From: Sphingomonas kyeonggiensis
GTDB taxonomy: Bacteria; Pseudomonadota; Alphaproteobacteria; Sphingomonadales; Sphingomonadaceae
Direction: 5' to 3'
NCBI RefSeq assembly: GCF_030812785.1
Contig: NZ_JAUSTJ010000002.1
Span: 1,054,001-1,118,000, forward strand
Length of the DNA stretch: 64,000 bases
Below the pieces are notes generated by a model. It saw only the letters and a program-made list of their open reading frames with translations, was not told where the DNA came from and did no database searches. Shown piece by piece: positions 45,865 to 54,782 of the stretch. Both the position numbers and the translations under genes were made by a program. How positions within the stretch are numbered: the stretch's first letter is position 1; every line of letters begins with the position of its first letter.

Positions 45865-46715
45865 TCCCGAAAGGCGAGGTCGTCGCACGCCGGGCAGGGC
45901 GCGTCCTCGCCGGCGATGAGGCCCTGGCAGCGCGGGCAGAGGCTGCGGTTGCGGGGCTGGAGCGCGTGGTCGACGGTGACGCGCTGGTCGAAGACGAAGC
46001 AATCGCCCTGCCAGCGGCTCTGCTCGGGCGGGACCTGCTCGAGATAGGCGAGGATGCCACCCTTGAGGTGGTAGACCTCATCGATCCCCTCGGCCTTGAG
46101 GAAGGCGGTAGACTTCTCGCAGCGGATCCCGCCGGTGCAGAACATCGCGACGCGCGGCATAGGCCCGTCCTTCTCCCGCTCAGCGCGGAAGCGGCGGAAC
46201 CATTCGGGAAATTCGCGAAAGCTGCGCGTCTCCGGATCGATCGCGCCGTTGAAGGTGCCGAGCGCGACTTCATAGGCGTTGCGCGTGTCGATCACGATCG
46301 TGTCGGGCGCGTCGATGAGTGCGTTCCAGTCGGCAGGCGCGACGTAGTGGCCGACGCCGGTGAGCGGATCGATGTCCGGCTCGCCCATCGTCACGATCTC
46401 GCGCTTCAGGCGGACCTTCATCCGGTCGAACGGCATCGCCGCTGCGGCCGAGTATTTCACGTCGACCTCCGCGCAGCCGGGCAGGGCGCGGACATGGTCG
46501 AGCAGTTGGGCGATCGTGTCGGCACTGCCGGCGACCGTGCCGTTCAGCCCCTCCTTCGCGAGCAGCAGCGTGCCCTTGATGCCCAGTTCTTCGCACAAAG
46601 CGAGGAGCGGGGCCTTCAGGCTCTCGACATCGGGAAAGCGAGTGAACTGGTAGAGCGCGGCGACGCGGACCGGCAGGTCCGCGCCGGGCACCGCTGCGGG
46701 ATCAGGACTGGCCAT
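45855..46715 (-). CDS. trhO: tRNA uridine-34 hydroxylase TrhO (rhodanese-like)
   Basis: The 286-aa enzyme hydroxylates U34 of certain tRNAs. It has an N-terminal acylphosphatase-like part (VAALYQFTRFPDVESLKAPL, GTLLLAKEGLNGTVAGS), the rhodanese domain with the active Cys in MFCTGGIRCEKS, and a C-terminal cysteine cluster (LCPRCQGLIAG, APCPACDD). The ATG at 46715 is chosen for its family-like start; it overlaps the end of the symporter gene by 14 bp, so the two are coupled. Longer forms read through the symporter gene are not credible. Confidence 0.95.
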   Translation of the reverse strand: MASPDPAAVPGADLPVRVAALYQFTRFPDVESLKAPLLALCEELGIKGTLLLAKEGLNGTVAGSADTIAQLLDHVRALPGCAEVDVKYSAAAAMPFDRMKVRLKREIVTMGEPDIDPLTGVGHYVAPADWNALIDAPDTIVIDTRNAYEVALGTFNGAIDPETRSFREFPEWFRRFRAEREKDGPMPRVAMFCTGGIRCEKSTAFLKAEGIDEVYHLKGGILAYLEQVPPEQSRWQGDCFVFDQRVTVDHALQPRNRSLCPRCQGLIAGEDAPCPACDDLAFRDHA

Positions 46716-48021
46716 AATCCTCGAAGCTGTCGGTCTTGGTGGGGGCGCCGCCCATCGGCAGGACCGCCGGCTCGGGCTCGCTCGGTGCGTCGAGCTTGCC
46801 TTCCCAGCGGGCGACCACGACGCTGGCGACGGCATTGCCGATCACATTGGTCGCGGTGCGGCCCATGTCGAGGAAGTGATCGACCGCGAGGATCAGCAGC
46901 ACGCCGGCCTCGGGGATGTTGAAGTGGCTGAGCGTGCCGGTGATCACGACCAGGCTGGCGCGGGGCACGCCGGCGATGCCCTTGCTGGTGACCATCAGGA
47001 TCAGCAGCATCTGGATCATCGTCATCCAGTCGAGATGGATGCCGTACGCCTGGGCGATGAAGATCGACGCGAACGTCATGTACATCATCGAGCCGTCGAG
47101 GTTGAACGAATAGCCGAGCGGCAGCACGAAGCTGGCAATGCGCGGCGGCACGCCGAAGCGGTCGAGCGCGTCGAGCGTGCGCGGATAGGCGGCCTCGGAC
47201 GAGGCGGTCGAGAAGCCGAGCAGGATCGGATCGCGCAGGTAGCGCAACAGCGTGCCGGTGCGCGGGCCGACGATCAGGAAGCAGGCGCCGAGCAGCACCG
47301 CCCAGAGCGCGAAGAGGCCGAGATAGAAGCTGCCCATGAAGAAGGCGAGGTCGCCGACCACGCCGATGCCCTTGGTCGCCAGCGCCTTGGCCACCGCGCA
47401 GAACACCGCGACGGGCGCGAACAGCATGACATAGCCGGTGACGGTGAGCATCACCTGGACCAGCGCCTCGAGCCCCTTGACCAGCGGCTCGCCCTTCTCG
47501 CCGATCGCGGCGAGGCCGACGCCGAAGAACAGCGAGAAGATGACGAGCTGGAGGATGTCGTTGGTGGCCATCGCATCGATGCCGCTGGTCGGCACGATGT
47601 GGATGAAGAACTTGGCGAGGTCGAAGCTGGAGCGATCGACGCCGCTCGAGGCGGTCGCGGCCGGGATGGTCAGGTTGAGCCCGACGCCGGGCTGGAGCAG
47701 GTTGACGAAGATCAGGCCCAGGGTGAGCGAGACGAGGCTGGCGCAGACGAACCAGAAGAATGCCTTCAGACCGACCCGGCCGATCGCGCCGCCGCCACCC
47801 ATATGGGCAATGCCGACCACCAGCGTGGAGACGACCAGCGGGGCGATGATCATCTTGATCAGGTGGAGGAACATCTGGGTGGGGATGTCGAGCCCGTATG
47901 CCCAGTTCTCGATCGCCTTTGCCCCTTCCGGCGTGCCGGACAGCGAGACGTTGAGCACATAGCCCAATATGCCGCCGAGCAGCAGTGCTGCCAGAATGAA
48001 CCAGGTAAGTCGCTTGCCCAA
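46702..48021 (-). CDS. Dicarboxylate/amino acid:cation symporter (DAACS)
   Basis: This 439-aa inner-membrane transporter of the GltP/DctA family imports C4-dicarboxylates or acidic amino acids with Na+ or H+. It has about eight hydrophobic helices and the signature loops: the serine-rich ILLGFSTASSEAAYPRTLDA, SFNLDGSMMYMTFASIFIAQ, and KGIAGVPRASLVVITGT. The start MGKRLTWFILAALLLGG matches the family. It lies upstream of trhO on the same strand and is divergent from the M24 peptidase gene. Confidence 0.95.
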   Translation of the reverse strand: MGKRLTWFILAALLLGGILGYVLNVSLSGTPEGAKAIENWAYGLDIPTQMFLHLIKMIIAPLVVSTLVVGIAHMGGGGAIGRVGLKAFFWFVCASLVSLTLGLIFVNLLQPGVGLNLTIPAATASSGVDRSSFDLAKFFIHIVPTSGIDAMATNDILQLVIFSLFFGVGLAAIGEKGEPLVKGLEALVQVMLTVTGYVMLFAPVAVFCAVAKALATKGIGVVGDLAFFMGSFYLGLFALWAVLLGACFLIVGPRTGTLLRYLRDPILLGFSTASSEAAYPRTLDALDRFGVPPRIASFVLPLGYSFNLDGSMMYMTFASIFIAQAYGIHLDWMTMIQMLLILMVTSKGIAGVPRASLVVITGTLSHFNIPEAGVLLILAVDHFLDMGRTATNVIGNAVASVVVARWEGKLDAPSEPEPAVLPMGGAPTKTDSFEDYGQS

Positions 48022-48183
48022 AACAGGGTCCCCCTAAAATCCTTTGGCGCAGGCAAAGGGGATTGCGGGCCGCGGGTCAAGCCCTGCGCGGCCAGCCGAT
48101 GTGCGCTGCCCTATGCACAGCGGGTATTGCGGCGGCGCCCGAAGCGGCCTTATCGCGTGCATAGTCCTGTCCGGAGAATGCCG

Positions 48184-49431
48184 ATGCGCCTCGACCGCCG
48201 AACCCTTGTCCGCGCTGCTGCAGCGGCCCCGCTGCTCGCCTTGCCGAGCGTGCTGCGTGCCGCCGAGCCGGACCTTTCGGCGCTGGAGGACATCACCAAA
48301 AGCGCGGTGCCGATCGGCAATGACGAGCGCGCCGCGCGGCTCGCGCGGGCCCAGAAGCTGATGCAGGCGAACGGTATCGGCGCGGTGCTGATCGAGGGCG
48401 GATCGTCGCTGATCTACTTCACCGGCCTGCGCTGGGGCCGTAGCGAGCGGCTGACCGCGGTGGTGCTGCCGGCCGAGGGCGAGCCCTGCATCGTCACTCC
48501 GTTCTTCGAGGAAGCGCGTACCCGCGAAGGGCTGGCGATCCCGGCCGAGGTGCGGGTGTGGAACGAGGACGAGGACCCGCTCAAGACCGTCGCCGGCTTC
48601 CTGAAGGACCGCAAGCTTGCGCACTTGCCGGTCGGTATCGAGGAGACGGTGCGCTATTTCGCCGTCGACGGGCTGCAGAAGGTCGGGCTCAAGGTGGTTT
48701 CGGCTAATCCCGTGGTGCGCGGCTGCCGGATGGTGAAGACCCCGGCCGAGATCGCGCTGATGCAGCTGGCCACCGATGTGACGATCGCCGCCTATCGCTG
48801 GGTCTATCCGCGGGTCGAGAAGGGGATGAGCCAGCGCGACGTATCGGCGCTGATGGATGCAGCCACGAAGAAGCTGGGCGGCAGTCCGGAGTTCAGCATG
48901 GTGCTGGTGGGCGAGGGTGCGGCCTATCCGCACGGGACCAAGGTGCCGTCGCCGGTGGCCGAGGGCCGGATCGTGCTGATGGACTGCGGCTGCACCGTGC
49001 AGGGCTATCAGTCCGACGTGTCGCGCACCTGGGTGCACGGCGCCGCCAGCGCGGAGCAGCGCAAGGTGTGGGACCAGGTGGCGCAGGGCCAGCAGACCGC
49101 CTTTGCCGCGGCGAAGCTCGGCGCGACCGCGGGCAGCGTCGACGACGCGGTGCGCCGCTATTATGCCTCGATCGGCTGGGGGCCGGACTACAAGCTGCCG
49201 GGCCTGTCGCACCGCACTGGGCACGGCATCGGGCTGGACGGACACGAGCCAGTCAACCTGGTGCGTGGCGAGGCGACGAAGCTGGCGCCGGGCATGTGCT
49301 TCTCGAACGAGCCGGGCATCTACATCCCGGGCAGCTTCGGCGTGCGGCTGGAGGACTGCTTCCACATGACCGGGAGCGGGCCGAAATGGTTCAGCCAGCC
49401 GCCCAGGTCGATCGATGCGCCGATGGGGTGA
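48184..49431 (+). CDS. Secreted M24 (Xaa-Pro aminopeptidase-like) peptidase
   Basis: The 415-aa protein has a twin-arginine-type signal (MRLDRRTLVRAAAAAPLLAL) and would be exported folded. A creatinase N-terminal domain (ILIEGG-like AVLIEGGSSLIYFTGLRWGR) precedes the pita-bread metal domain with ligands in LMDCGCTVQGYQSDVSRTW (two Asp), LSHRTGHGIGLDGHE (His), FSNEPGIYI and GVRLEDCF (two Glu). It should remove N-terminal residues next to proline. The ATG at 48184 has GGAGA at good spacing; an in-frame ATG lies two codons upstream, and far longer frames upstream are antisense to the symporter. Confidence 0.93.
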   Translation: MRLDRRTLVRAAAAAPLLALPSVLRAAEPDLSALEDITKSAVPIGNDERAARLARAQKLMQANGIGAVLIEGGSSLIYFTGLRWGRSERLTAVVLPAEGEPCIVTPFFEEARTREGLAIPAEVRVWNEDEDPLKTVAGFLKDRKLAHLPVGIEETVRYFAVDGLQKVGLKVVSANPVVRGCRMVKTPAEIALMQLATDVTIAAYRWVYPRVEKGMSQRDVSALMDAATKKLGGSPEFSMVLVGEGAAYPHGTKVPSPVAEGRIVLMDCGCTVQGYQSDVSRTWVHGAASAEQRKVWDQVAQGQQTAFAAAKLGATAGSVDDAVRRYYASIGWGPDYKLPGLSHRTGHGIGLDGHEPVNLVRGEATKLAPGMCFSNEPGIYIPGSFGVRLEDCFHMTGSGPKWFSQPPRSIDAPMG

Positions 49432-49473
49432 GGCGCGAGCCTCTTCCTACTGCGCCAGCGACCGGGCGGGCGC

Positions 49474-49505
49474 CAAAGTACACGAAGTACACGCCCAAAG
49501 CGCGT
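49474..49505 (-). repeat. Dispersed repeat with tandem GTGTACTTC motif, copy B
   Basis: This is the inverted partner of 43307-43337: on the minus strand it ends CGTGTACTTCGTGTACTTTG with one extra G earlier. It lies in the 258-bp gap after the M24 peptidase gene; the rest of that gap shows no gene. Confidence 0.65.
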
Positions 49506-49689
49506 TTTCGCGGCGCAAAGATTGCGAAGGCCGTGCACAACGAGGACTGCACCAAGGTCGCTGCGCAACATTGTTGCGCCGGCGGAATCCTATATTTCCA
49601 ACCTGTCAAAGAGCGGCCGGGAGCGATCCCGGCGGCCTGAGGGAAACAGACGAAATCCTATTTTGCAACCCGCCCGCGCCGGGGCGGGC

Positions 49690-50448
49690 TCAGCTGCCGT
49701 CGGCGCGCAGGGTGAGCACTTCGACGCCGGTGGCGGTGACCGCCACGGTATGCTCGAACTGCGCCGAGAGCTTGCCGTCGCGGGTGACGACGGTCCAGCC
49801 ATCGTCCTCGGTCTCGACCATGCGGCTGCCCTGGTTGACCATCGGCTCGATCGTGAAGGTCATGCCCTCGCGCAGCTTCACGCCCGTGCCCGGCCTGCCG
49901 AAATTGAGCACCGAGGGCTCCTCGTGCATCTCGCGGCCGATGCCGTGCCCGCAATATTCGCGGACCACCGTATAGCCGTGCTTCTTGGCGTGGCGTTCGA
50001 TCGCGAAGCCGATATCGCCGAGATGCGCGCCGGGGCGGACCTGGCGGATGCCCTGCCACATCGCCTCCTGCGCCACTTTCGCCAGCCGGCGCGCCGCTGG
50101 GGCGACGTTGCCGACCAGATAGGTCTTGCTCGAATCGGCGATGAAGCCGTTCTTCTCCAGCGTGATGTCGAGATTGATGATGTCGCCGTCACGGATGATC
50201 GTGTCCGGATCGGGCACGCCGTGGCACACCACGTCATTGATCGAGCAGTTCAGGACGTACTTGAACCCATACTGCCCCTTGCTCGCCGGGCGGGCGGCGA
50301 GATCGATAGTGATGAAGCGCTCGACCAGGTCGTTGACCTGCATCGTCGACATGCCGGCCAGATCCTGGCCGTCGAGCATCTCGAAGACCGATGCCAGCAG
50401 CTTGCCGGAGATCCGCATCAGCTCCAGTTCGTCGGGTGTCTTGACCAT
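49690..50448 (-). CDS. map: Methionine aminopeptidase, type I
   Basis: The 252-aa enzyme removes the initiator methionine. Metal ligands are visible in INLDITLEKNGFIADSSKTY (Asp pair), YCGHGIGREMHEEPSVLNFG (His), FTIEPMVNQG and QFEHTVAVT (Glu pair). The ATG at 50448 lies 1 bp after the stop of the ParD-like gene, so the two are coupled; an alternative start would overlap that gene. Expression should therefore follow the operator upstream of the ParD-like gene. Confidence 0.98.
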   Translation of the reverse strand: MVKTPDELELMRISGKLLASVFEMLDGQDLAGMSTMQVNDLVERFITIDLAARPASKGQYGFKYVLNCSINDVVCHGVPDPDTIIRDGDIINLDITLEKNGFIADSSKTYLVGNVAPAARRLAKVAQEAMWQGIRQVRPGAHLGDIGFAIERHAKKHGYTVVREYCGHGIGREMHEEPSVLNFGRPGTGVKLREGMTFTIEPMVNQGSRMVETEDDGWTVVTRDGKLSAQFEHTVAVTATGVEVLTLRADGS

Positions 50449-50449
50449 G

Positions 50450-50656
50450 TCAGGCGGCCGCGGCTTCCGGCCTCGGCGCCTGGGCAAGCTCGAGCTGCAT
50501 CCGGACGATCTGCGTGAAGGAGAGGGCGGGGTTGGCCTCGGCGAGCATGCCGATCTTCATCCAGAACTCGGCTTGGGCGTTGATCGAACGACACATCACC
50601 GTGCTGGCGCGGCGAATCTCCTCGTGCAGTTCGTCGTCGATCTTCACAATGCCCAT
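50450..50656 (-). CDS. ParD-like antitoxin family protein
   Basis: The 68-aa protein starts MGIVKIDDELHEEIRRASTV, a ribbon-helix-helix pattern, and continues RSINAQAEFWMKIGMLAEAN, matching the ParD-like family. No ParE-type toxin is adjacent. Instead the map gene follows directly. I recall the same pairing in other proteobacteria, suggesting it regulates map rather than a toxin. An imperfect double palindrome just upstream (50672-50700) is a good candidate for autoregulation. Confidence 0.85.
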   Translation of the reverse strand: MGIVKIDDELHEEIRRASTVMCRSINAQAEFWMKIGMLAEANPALSFTQIVRMQLELAQAPRPEAAAA

Positions 50657-50671
50657 GATGTTCCTCGGCGA

Positions 50672-50700
50672 ATATACGAATCGTATATAGTTCGTATATT
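50672..50700. promoter_or_regulatory. Palindromic operator before the ParD-like gene
   Basis: ATATACGA-A-TCGTATAT (50672-50688) is a near-perfect palindrome, followed by a further half site TTCGTATATT (50691-50700). It begins 16 bp upstream of the ParD-like start. Ribbon-helix-helix proteins typically bind such repeated half sites. Confidence 0.6.
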
Positions 50701-50731
50701 GGTTCGGTTGGGGGGATGCAAATATCTTCTA

Positions 50732-50814
50732 CGTCATCCCCGCGAAGGCGGGGATCCAGAGCCGGAAAGGACATCGCTTCGTTACCCTGGATCCCCGCCT
50801 TCGCGGGGATGACG
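50732..50814. repeat. Paired inverted REP-like palindromes
   Basis: Two 28-bp copies in opposite orientation (50732-50759 and 50787-50814) contain the hairpin CCCCGCGAAGGCGGGG and matching ends CGTCAT...ATCCAG. They differ slightly in core from the pair at 31551-31651 but have the same plan, with 27 bp between copies. The pair lies between the ParD-like operon and alaS. Confidence 0.8.
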
Positions 50815-50934
50815 GGTGTTTGGGTTGGACGTGGAGGATGCGGGCACGCCGTTGGCGCCACAATCGTGGAGCTTTCACGCTGATCGCAGTGTTTCGCTTG
50901 AGCGAAAGCCTGTCCGCAACTAAGTCGGCGGCTT

Positions 50935-53586
50935 ATGACTTCGACCAACGATATCCGCCGTTCGTTCCTCGACTATTTCGAGAGCCAGGGCCATGCCCGC
51001 GTCCCCAGCGCTCCGCTGGTGCCGCACAATGACCCGACCCTGATGTTCGTGAACGCCGGCATGGTGCCGTTCAAGAACGTGTTCACGGGGCTGGAGAGCC
51101 GGCCCTATTCGACGGCGACCAGCTCGCAGAAGTGCGTCCGCGCCGGCGGCAAGCACAACGACCTGGACAATGTCGGCTATACCGCGCGCCACCACACCTT
51201 CTTCGAGATGCTCGGCAACTTCTCGTTCGGCGACTATTTCAAGGAACAGGCGATCACGCACGCCTGGACGTTGCTCACCAAGGTGTGGGGCATCCCGGCG
51301 AACCGACTGACCGCGACCGTCTATCATACCGACGACCAGGCGTTCGAGCTGTGGAAGAAGATCGCCGGCCTGCCCGAGGAGCGGATCATCCGCATCCCGA
51401 CCAAGGACAATTTCTGGGCGATGGGCTCGGACGGTCCGTGCGGCCCCTGCTCGGAGATATTCTACGATCACGGCGACCATATCTGGGGTGGCCCGCCGGG
51501 CTCTCCGCAAGAGGATGGCGACCGCTTCGTCGAGATCTGGAACCTCGTCTTCATGCAGTTCCTGCAGGAGAATGACGAGATCATCGGCGACCTGCCGCGC
51601 CCGTCGATCGACACCGGCATGGGCCTGGAGCGCGTCGCCGCGGTGCTGCAGGGCGTGCACGACAACTACGATACTGACACGTTCAAGGCGCTGATCGCCG
51701 AATCGGGCGCGCTGACCGGTGCCGCGACCACCGGCGAGAACCAGGCGAGCCACCGCGTGATTGCCGATCACTTGCGTTCGGCCGGTTTCCTGGTGGCGGA
51801 CGGCGTGCTGCCGGCCAATGAGGGCCGCGGCTATGTGCTCCGCCGCATCATGCGCCGCGCGATGCGCCACGCCCATCTGCTCGGCGCCAAGGATCCGCTG
51901 ATGCACCGCATGGTGCCGTCGCTGGTTGCCGAGATGGGGGCTGCGTTCCCGGAGCTGGTCCGCGCCCAGCCGCTGATCGAGGCGACGCTGCTGCAGGAGG
52001 AGACGCGCTTCCGCCAGACGCTGGCCAATGGCCTGCGCCTGCTCGACGAGGCGACCATCGGCATGGCGGCGGGCGACACGCTGCCGGGCGAGACCGCGTT
52101 CAAGCTCTACGACACGTTCGGCTTTCCATATGACCTGACCGAGGACGCGCTGCGCGCCCAGGAGATCAGCGTCGACCGCGCGGGCTTCGACACTGCGATG
52201 GCCGCGCAGAAGGCCGCCGCGCGTGCTGCCTGGAAGGGCTCGGGCGAGAAGGCTTCGGAAGAGCTGTGGTACGACCTGGCCGACGAGCTGGGCGGTACCG
52301 AGTTCACCGGCTATGCCGGCACCCAGGGCGAGGGCCAGGTGCTGGCGATCGTCAAGGACGGCGCCAAGGTCGACAGGGCGGTGGCCGGCGACAGCGTGAC
52401 GATCCTGACCAACCAGACGCCCTTCTACGCCGAGAGCGGCGGCCAGATGGGCGATGTCGGCGTGATCGCGAACGACAAGGTGAGCGCGGCGGTGACCGAC
52501 ACCTCCAAGCCGCTCGGGCGCCTGCATGCGCACCATGCCAAGATCGAGACCGGCGAGGTCGCGGTCGGCGACGCGGTGCAGCTCACCGTCGACGTCAACC
52601 ATCGCGACCGGGTGCGCGCCAACCACTCGGCGACGCACCTGCTGCACGCGGCGCTGCGCAAGCGGCTGGGCGGGCATGTGACGCAGAAGGGCAGTCTGGT
52701 GGCGCCCGACCGGCTGCGCTTCGACTTCTCGCACCCCTCGGCGCTTTCGGCCGAGGATATCGCGGACATCGAGGCCGATGTGAATGCGCAGATCCGCCAT
52801 AACGGCGCGGTCGAGACCCGGCTGATGACCCCGGACGACGCGATCGCCGCGGGTGCGATGGCGCTGTTCGGTGAGAAGTACGGCGACGAGGTCCGCGTGC
52901 TCTCGATGGGTTTGGGCGAGGACGCGTCCTATTCGGTCGAGCTGTGCGGCGGCACGCACGTCAATGCGACGGGCGACATCGCGATCTTCAAGATCGTGTC
53001 GGAAAGCGCCGTGTCGAGCGGCGTGCGCCGTATCGAGGCGCTGACCGGCGAGGGCGCGCGGCTGTGGCTCAACGGCCGTGACGCGCAGCTGCGCGAGGCG
53101 GCGGCGGCGCTGAAGACGTCGCCCGACGATGTCGTGGCACGCGTCGGTGCGCTGGTCGAGGAGCGGCGCAAGCTCGAGCGCGAGCTGGCCGAGGCCAAGA
53201 AGGCGCTGGCGCTGGGCGGCGGCGGTGCCGCGCAGGCGGCCGGGCCGGAGCAGGTTGCGGGCATCAGCTTCATCGGCCAGGTGATCGACGGGCTCGAGCC
53301 CAAGGAACTGCGCGGGGCGGTCGACGAGGCGAAGCAGCGGGTTGGTTCGGGTGTCGTGGCGCTGGTCGCGGTCAACGATGGCCGAGCCTCGGTGGCGGTC
53401 GGCGTGACCGACGGGATCGGCGCGAGCGCGGTGGACCTGGTCAAGGTCGCGGTGGCGGTGCTGGGCGGGCAGGGCGGCGGCGGCCGTCCCGACATGGCCC
53501 AGGGCGGCGGCCCGGACGGTGACAAGGGGGCGGAAGCGCTCGAGGCGGTCAAGGCCGCGCTGGCGGAAGCACTCGCGGCGGCTTGA
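50935..53586 (+). CDS. alaS: Alanyl-tRNA synthetase
   Basis: The 883-aa enzyme charges tRNA-Ala. It has the class II core ([60 protein letters not shown]), the editing domain motifs [20 protein letters not shown] and [16 protein letters not shown], and a C-terminal coiled region with Gly-rich end. Length and motifs are typical. The ATG at 50935 follows a 120-bp leader after the REP pair. No tRNA or regulator is adjacent. Confidence 0.99.
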   Translation: MTSTNDIRRSFLDYFESQGHARVPSAPLVPHNDPTLMFVNAGMVPFKNVFTGLESRPYSTATSSQKCVRAGGKHNDLDNVGYTARHHTFFEMLGNFSFGDYFKEQAITHAWTLLTKVWGIPANRLTATVYHTDDQAFELWKKIAGLPEERIIRIPTKDNFWAMGSDGPCGPCSEIFYDHGDHIWGGPPGSPQEDGDRFVEIWNLVFMQFLQENDEIIGDLPRPSIDTGMGLERVAAVLQGVHDNYDTDTFKALIAESGALTGAATTGENQASHRVIADHLRSAGFLVADGVLPANEGRGYVLRRIMRRAMRHAHLLGAKDPLMHRMVPSLVAEMGAAFPELVRAQPLIEATLLQEETRFRQTLANGLRLLDEATIGMAAGDTLPGETAFKLYDTFGFPYDLTEDALRAQEISVDRAGFDTAMAAQKAAARAAWKGSGEKASEELWYDLADELGGTEFTGYAGTQGEGQVLAIVKDGAKVDRAVAGDSVTILTNQTPFYAESGGQMGDVGVIANDKVSAAVTDTSKPLGRLHAHHAKIETGEVAVGDAVQLTVDVNHRDRVRANHSATHLLHAALRKRLGGHVTQKGSLVAPDRLRFDFSHPSALSAEDIADIEADVNAQIRHNGAVETRLMTPDDAIAAGAMALFGEKYGDEVRVLSMGLGEDASYSVELCGGTHVNATGDIAIFKIVSESAVSSGVRRIEALTGEGARLWLNGRDAQLREAAAALKTSPDDVVARVGALVEERRKLERELAEAKKALALGGGGAAQAAGPEQVAGISFIGQVIDGLEPKELRGAVDEAKQRVGSGVVALVAVNDGRASVAVGVTDGIGASAVDLVKVAVAVLGGQGGGGRPDMAQGGGPDGDKGAEALEAVKAALAEALAAA

Positions 53587-53595
53587 GGCGATCCC

Positions 53596-53666
53596 AATCC
53601 TCCTCGAGCTTGTATCGGGGAGGGGCATCGACGTGCTGTTCCCCGAGACTAGCTCGGGGAGGAATT
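53596..53666. repeat. Imperfect inverted repeat after alaS
   Basis: Two related segments in opposite orientation (AATCCTCC...CGGGG near 53596-53620 and CCCCGAG...GGAATT near 53641-53666) flank about 20 bp. The similarity is imperfect. The element separates alaS from convergent genes and may be a terminator or a decayed REP-type pair. Confidence 0.55.
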
Positions 53667-53673
53667 AGGTGGA

Positions 53674-54198
53674 CTACATCCCCGGCGCCCAGCCTTCCTC
53701 GGGCGAGACCCAGAGCGCGCGCTGGTTCATGTCGGCGCGGACCTGGCCGTCGATGATCACGTCGGAGACGAGGCCGTCGCCATCGGGGCGGTCGCGATAG
53801 CAGCGCTTCCGGCCGGCGAGCGGCTGGAGCGCGAGCATCAGGCGCTGGCGGACCGAGGTCTCCACTGCCGGGGCGAGCGCGGCGCCGTCCTTGGTGAGCT
53901 TGCCCGAGGTGAAGTCGATCGGGCGCACGGTCGAGCAGACCGCGCCGTCCTCGATCTGGCCGGGGGTCTGATACTCGATCAGGATCGTCGGCTCGGTGGA
54001 GACGACGCCGGTGATCACCGCGTCGAACCGGCCATCGGCATGCACGGTGTAGCGGACCATGGTCGCGCAGGTCCGCGCGCGGCTGTCCGGGTTGATGCAG
54101 CGGATCTTGCCGGCGCGGGCAGGATCGAGCAGGTCGGGTGCCGGCAGCGGTGCGGGCGCGGCGGTGGCGAGCAGGAGCAGGGTGGCGATCATCGGCAT
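53674..54198 (-). CDS. Small secreted hypothetical protein, paralogue 1
   Basis: The 174-aa protein begins MPMIATLLLLATAAPAPLPA, a signal peptide. The mature part has paired Cys (IRCINPDSRARTCATMVRYT; VCSTVRPI; KRCYRDRP) and beta-like strands. It resembles its neighbour at 54198-54710, sharing the scheme R-G-K-x2-C-x3-P-x6-C-x4-RY. Its start overlaps that gene's stop by 4 bp, so the two are coupled. Function unknown; probably periplasmic and disulfide-stabilised. Confidence 0.8.
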   Translation of the reverse strand: MPMIATLLLLATAAPAPLPAPDLLDPARAGKIRCINPDSRARTCATMVRYTVHADGRFDAVITGVVSTEPTILIEYQTPGQIEDGAVCSTVRPIDFTSGKLTKDGAALAPAVETSVRQRLMLALQPLAGRKRCYRDRPDGDGLVSDVIIDGQVRADMNQRALWVSPEEGWAPGM

Positions 54199-54710
54199 CA
54201 GTTCCCGAGCTTGTAGCCGTCCTTATCGCCCACCCAGATGAATTTCTGGCTGAGATCGGCGCGGACGGCGCCGTCGATGGTGAGTTCGTTGGTGAGCAGG
54301 CCACCCTCCGCCGGCTTGATCGTTGTGCAGGCGGCCTTGCCGTCGAGCGGGGAGATGGCGGCAACCATCTGGCTCTTCACCGCGGTGGCGGTCGCCTCGT
54401 CCGCCGGCGCGCCGTTGACGAGCACGGTGCCGCCCTGGAAATCGGCCAGGCTGATCGTCTCGCAGAGCTGGCCGTCCTTGATCGCGCCCTTGGTGCGCAC
54501 CTCCATGGTGATCAGCGGCGTGGGGGCGAGGAACAGCTGGGTGGTCGATTCATAGCTCGCGCCGCTGATCTTGTAGCGGGTGGTGCCGAGGCAGGTCTTC
54601 TTCTCCGCATTGGGCACCACGCACTGGGTCTTGCCCTCGCGTGCCGGGGCGAGCGGATCGGCGGTCTGTCCCGCGGCGGCGAGGGCGAGAAGCAGCAGGC
54701 TGGTGATCAT
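54198..54710 (-). CDS. Small secreted hypothetical protein, paralogue 2
   Basis: The 170-aa protein begins MITSLLLLALAAAGQTADPL, a signal peptide, and shows the same pattern as its downstream paralogue: REGKTQCVVPNAEKKTCLGT, then RYKISGAS, LCETISLADF and KAACTTIKPAEGG. Only the ATG at 54710 gives a clean signal; the extension upstream is Arg-rich. Tandem duplication followed by divergence is the simplest explanation. No family is recognised. Confidence 0.8.
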   Translation of the reverse strand: MITSLLLLALAAAGQTADPLAPAREGKTQCVVPNAEKKTCLGTTRYKISGASYESTTQLFLAPTPLITMEVRTKGAIKDGQLCETISLADFQGGTVLVNGAPADEATATAVKSQMVAAISPLDGKAACTTIKPAEGGLLTNELTIDGAVRADLSQKFIWVGDKDGYKLGN

Positions 54711-54782
54711 CGAGGCACTCCCGGAACAAGCTATGCGGCAAGAGATGCGCTGCCGCCGCGAGGCGGGCAAGCGCAATCGGCG

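Noticed and set aside
46876..48183. Upstream extension of the M24 peptidase frame
   Set aside because: It is antisense to the symporter gene and has no protein-like pattern; the signal peptide begins at 48184.
50920..53628. Long minus-strand open frame antisense to alaS
   Set aside because: Low-complexity translation without motifs; the plus strand encodes a full AlaRS.
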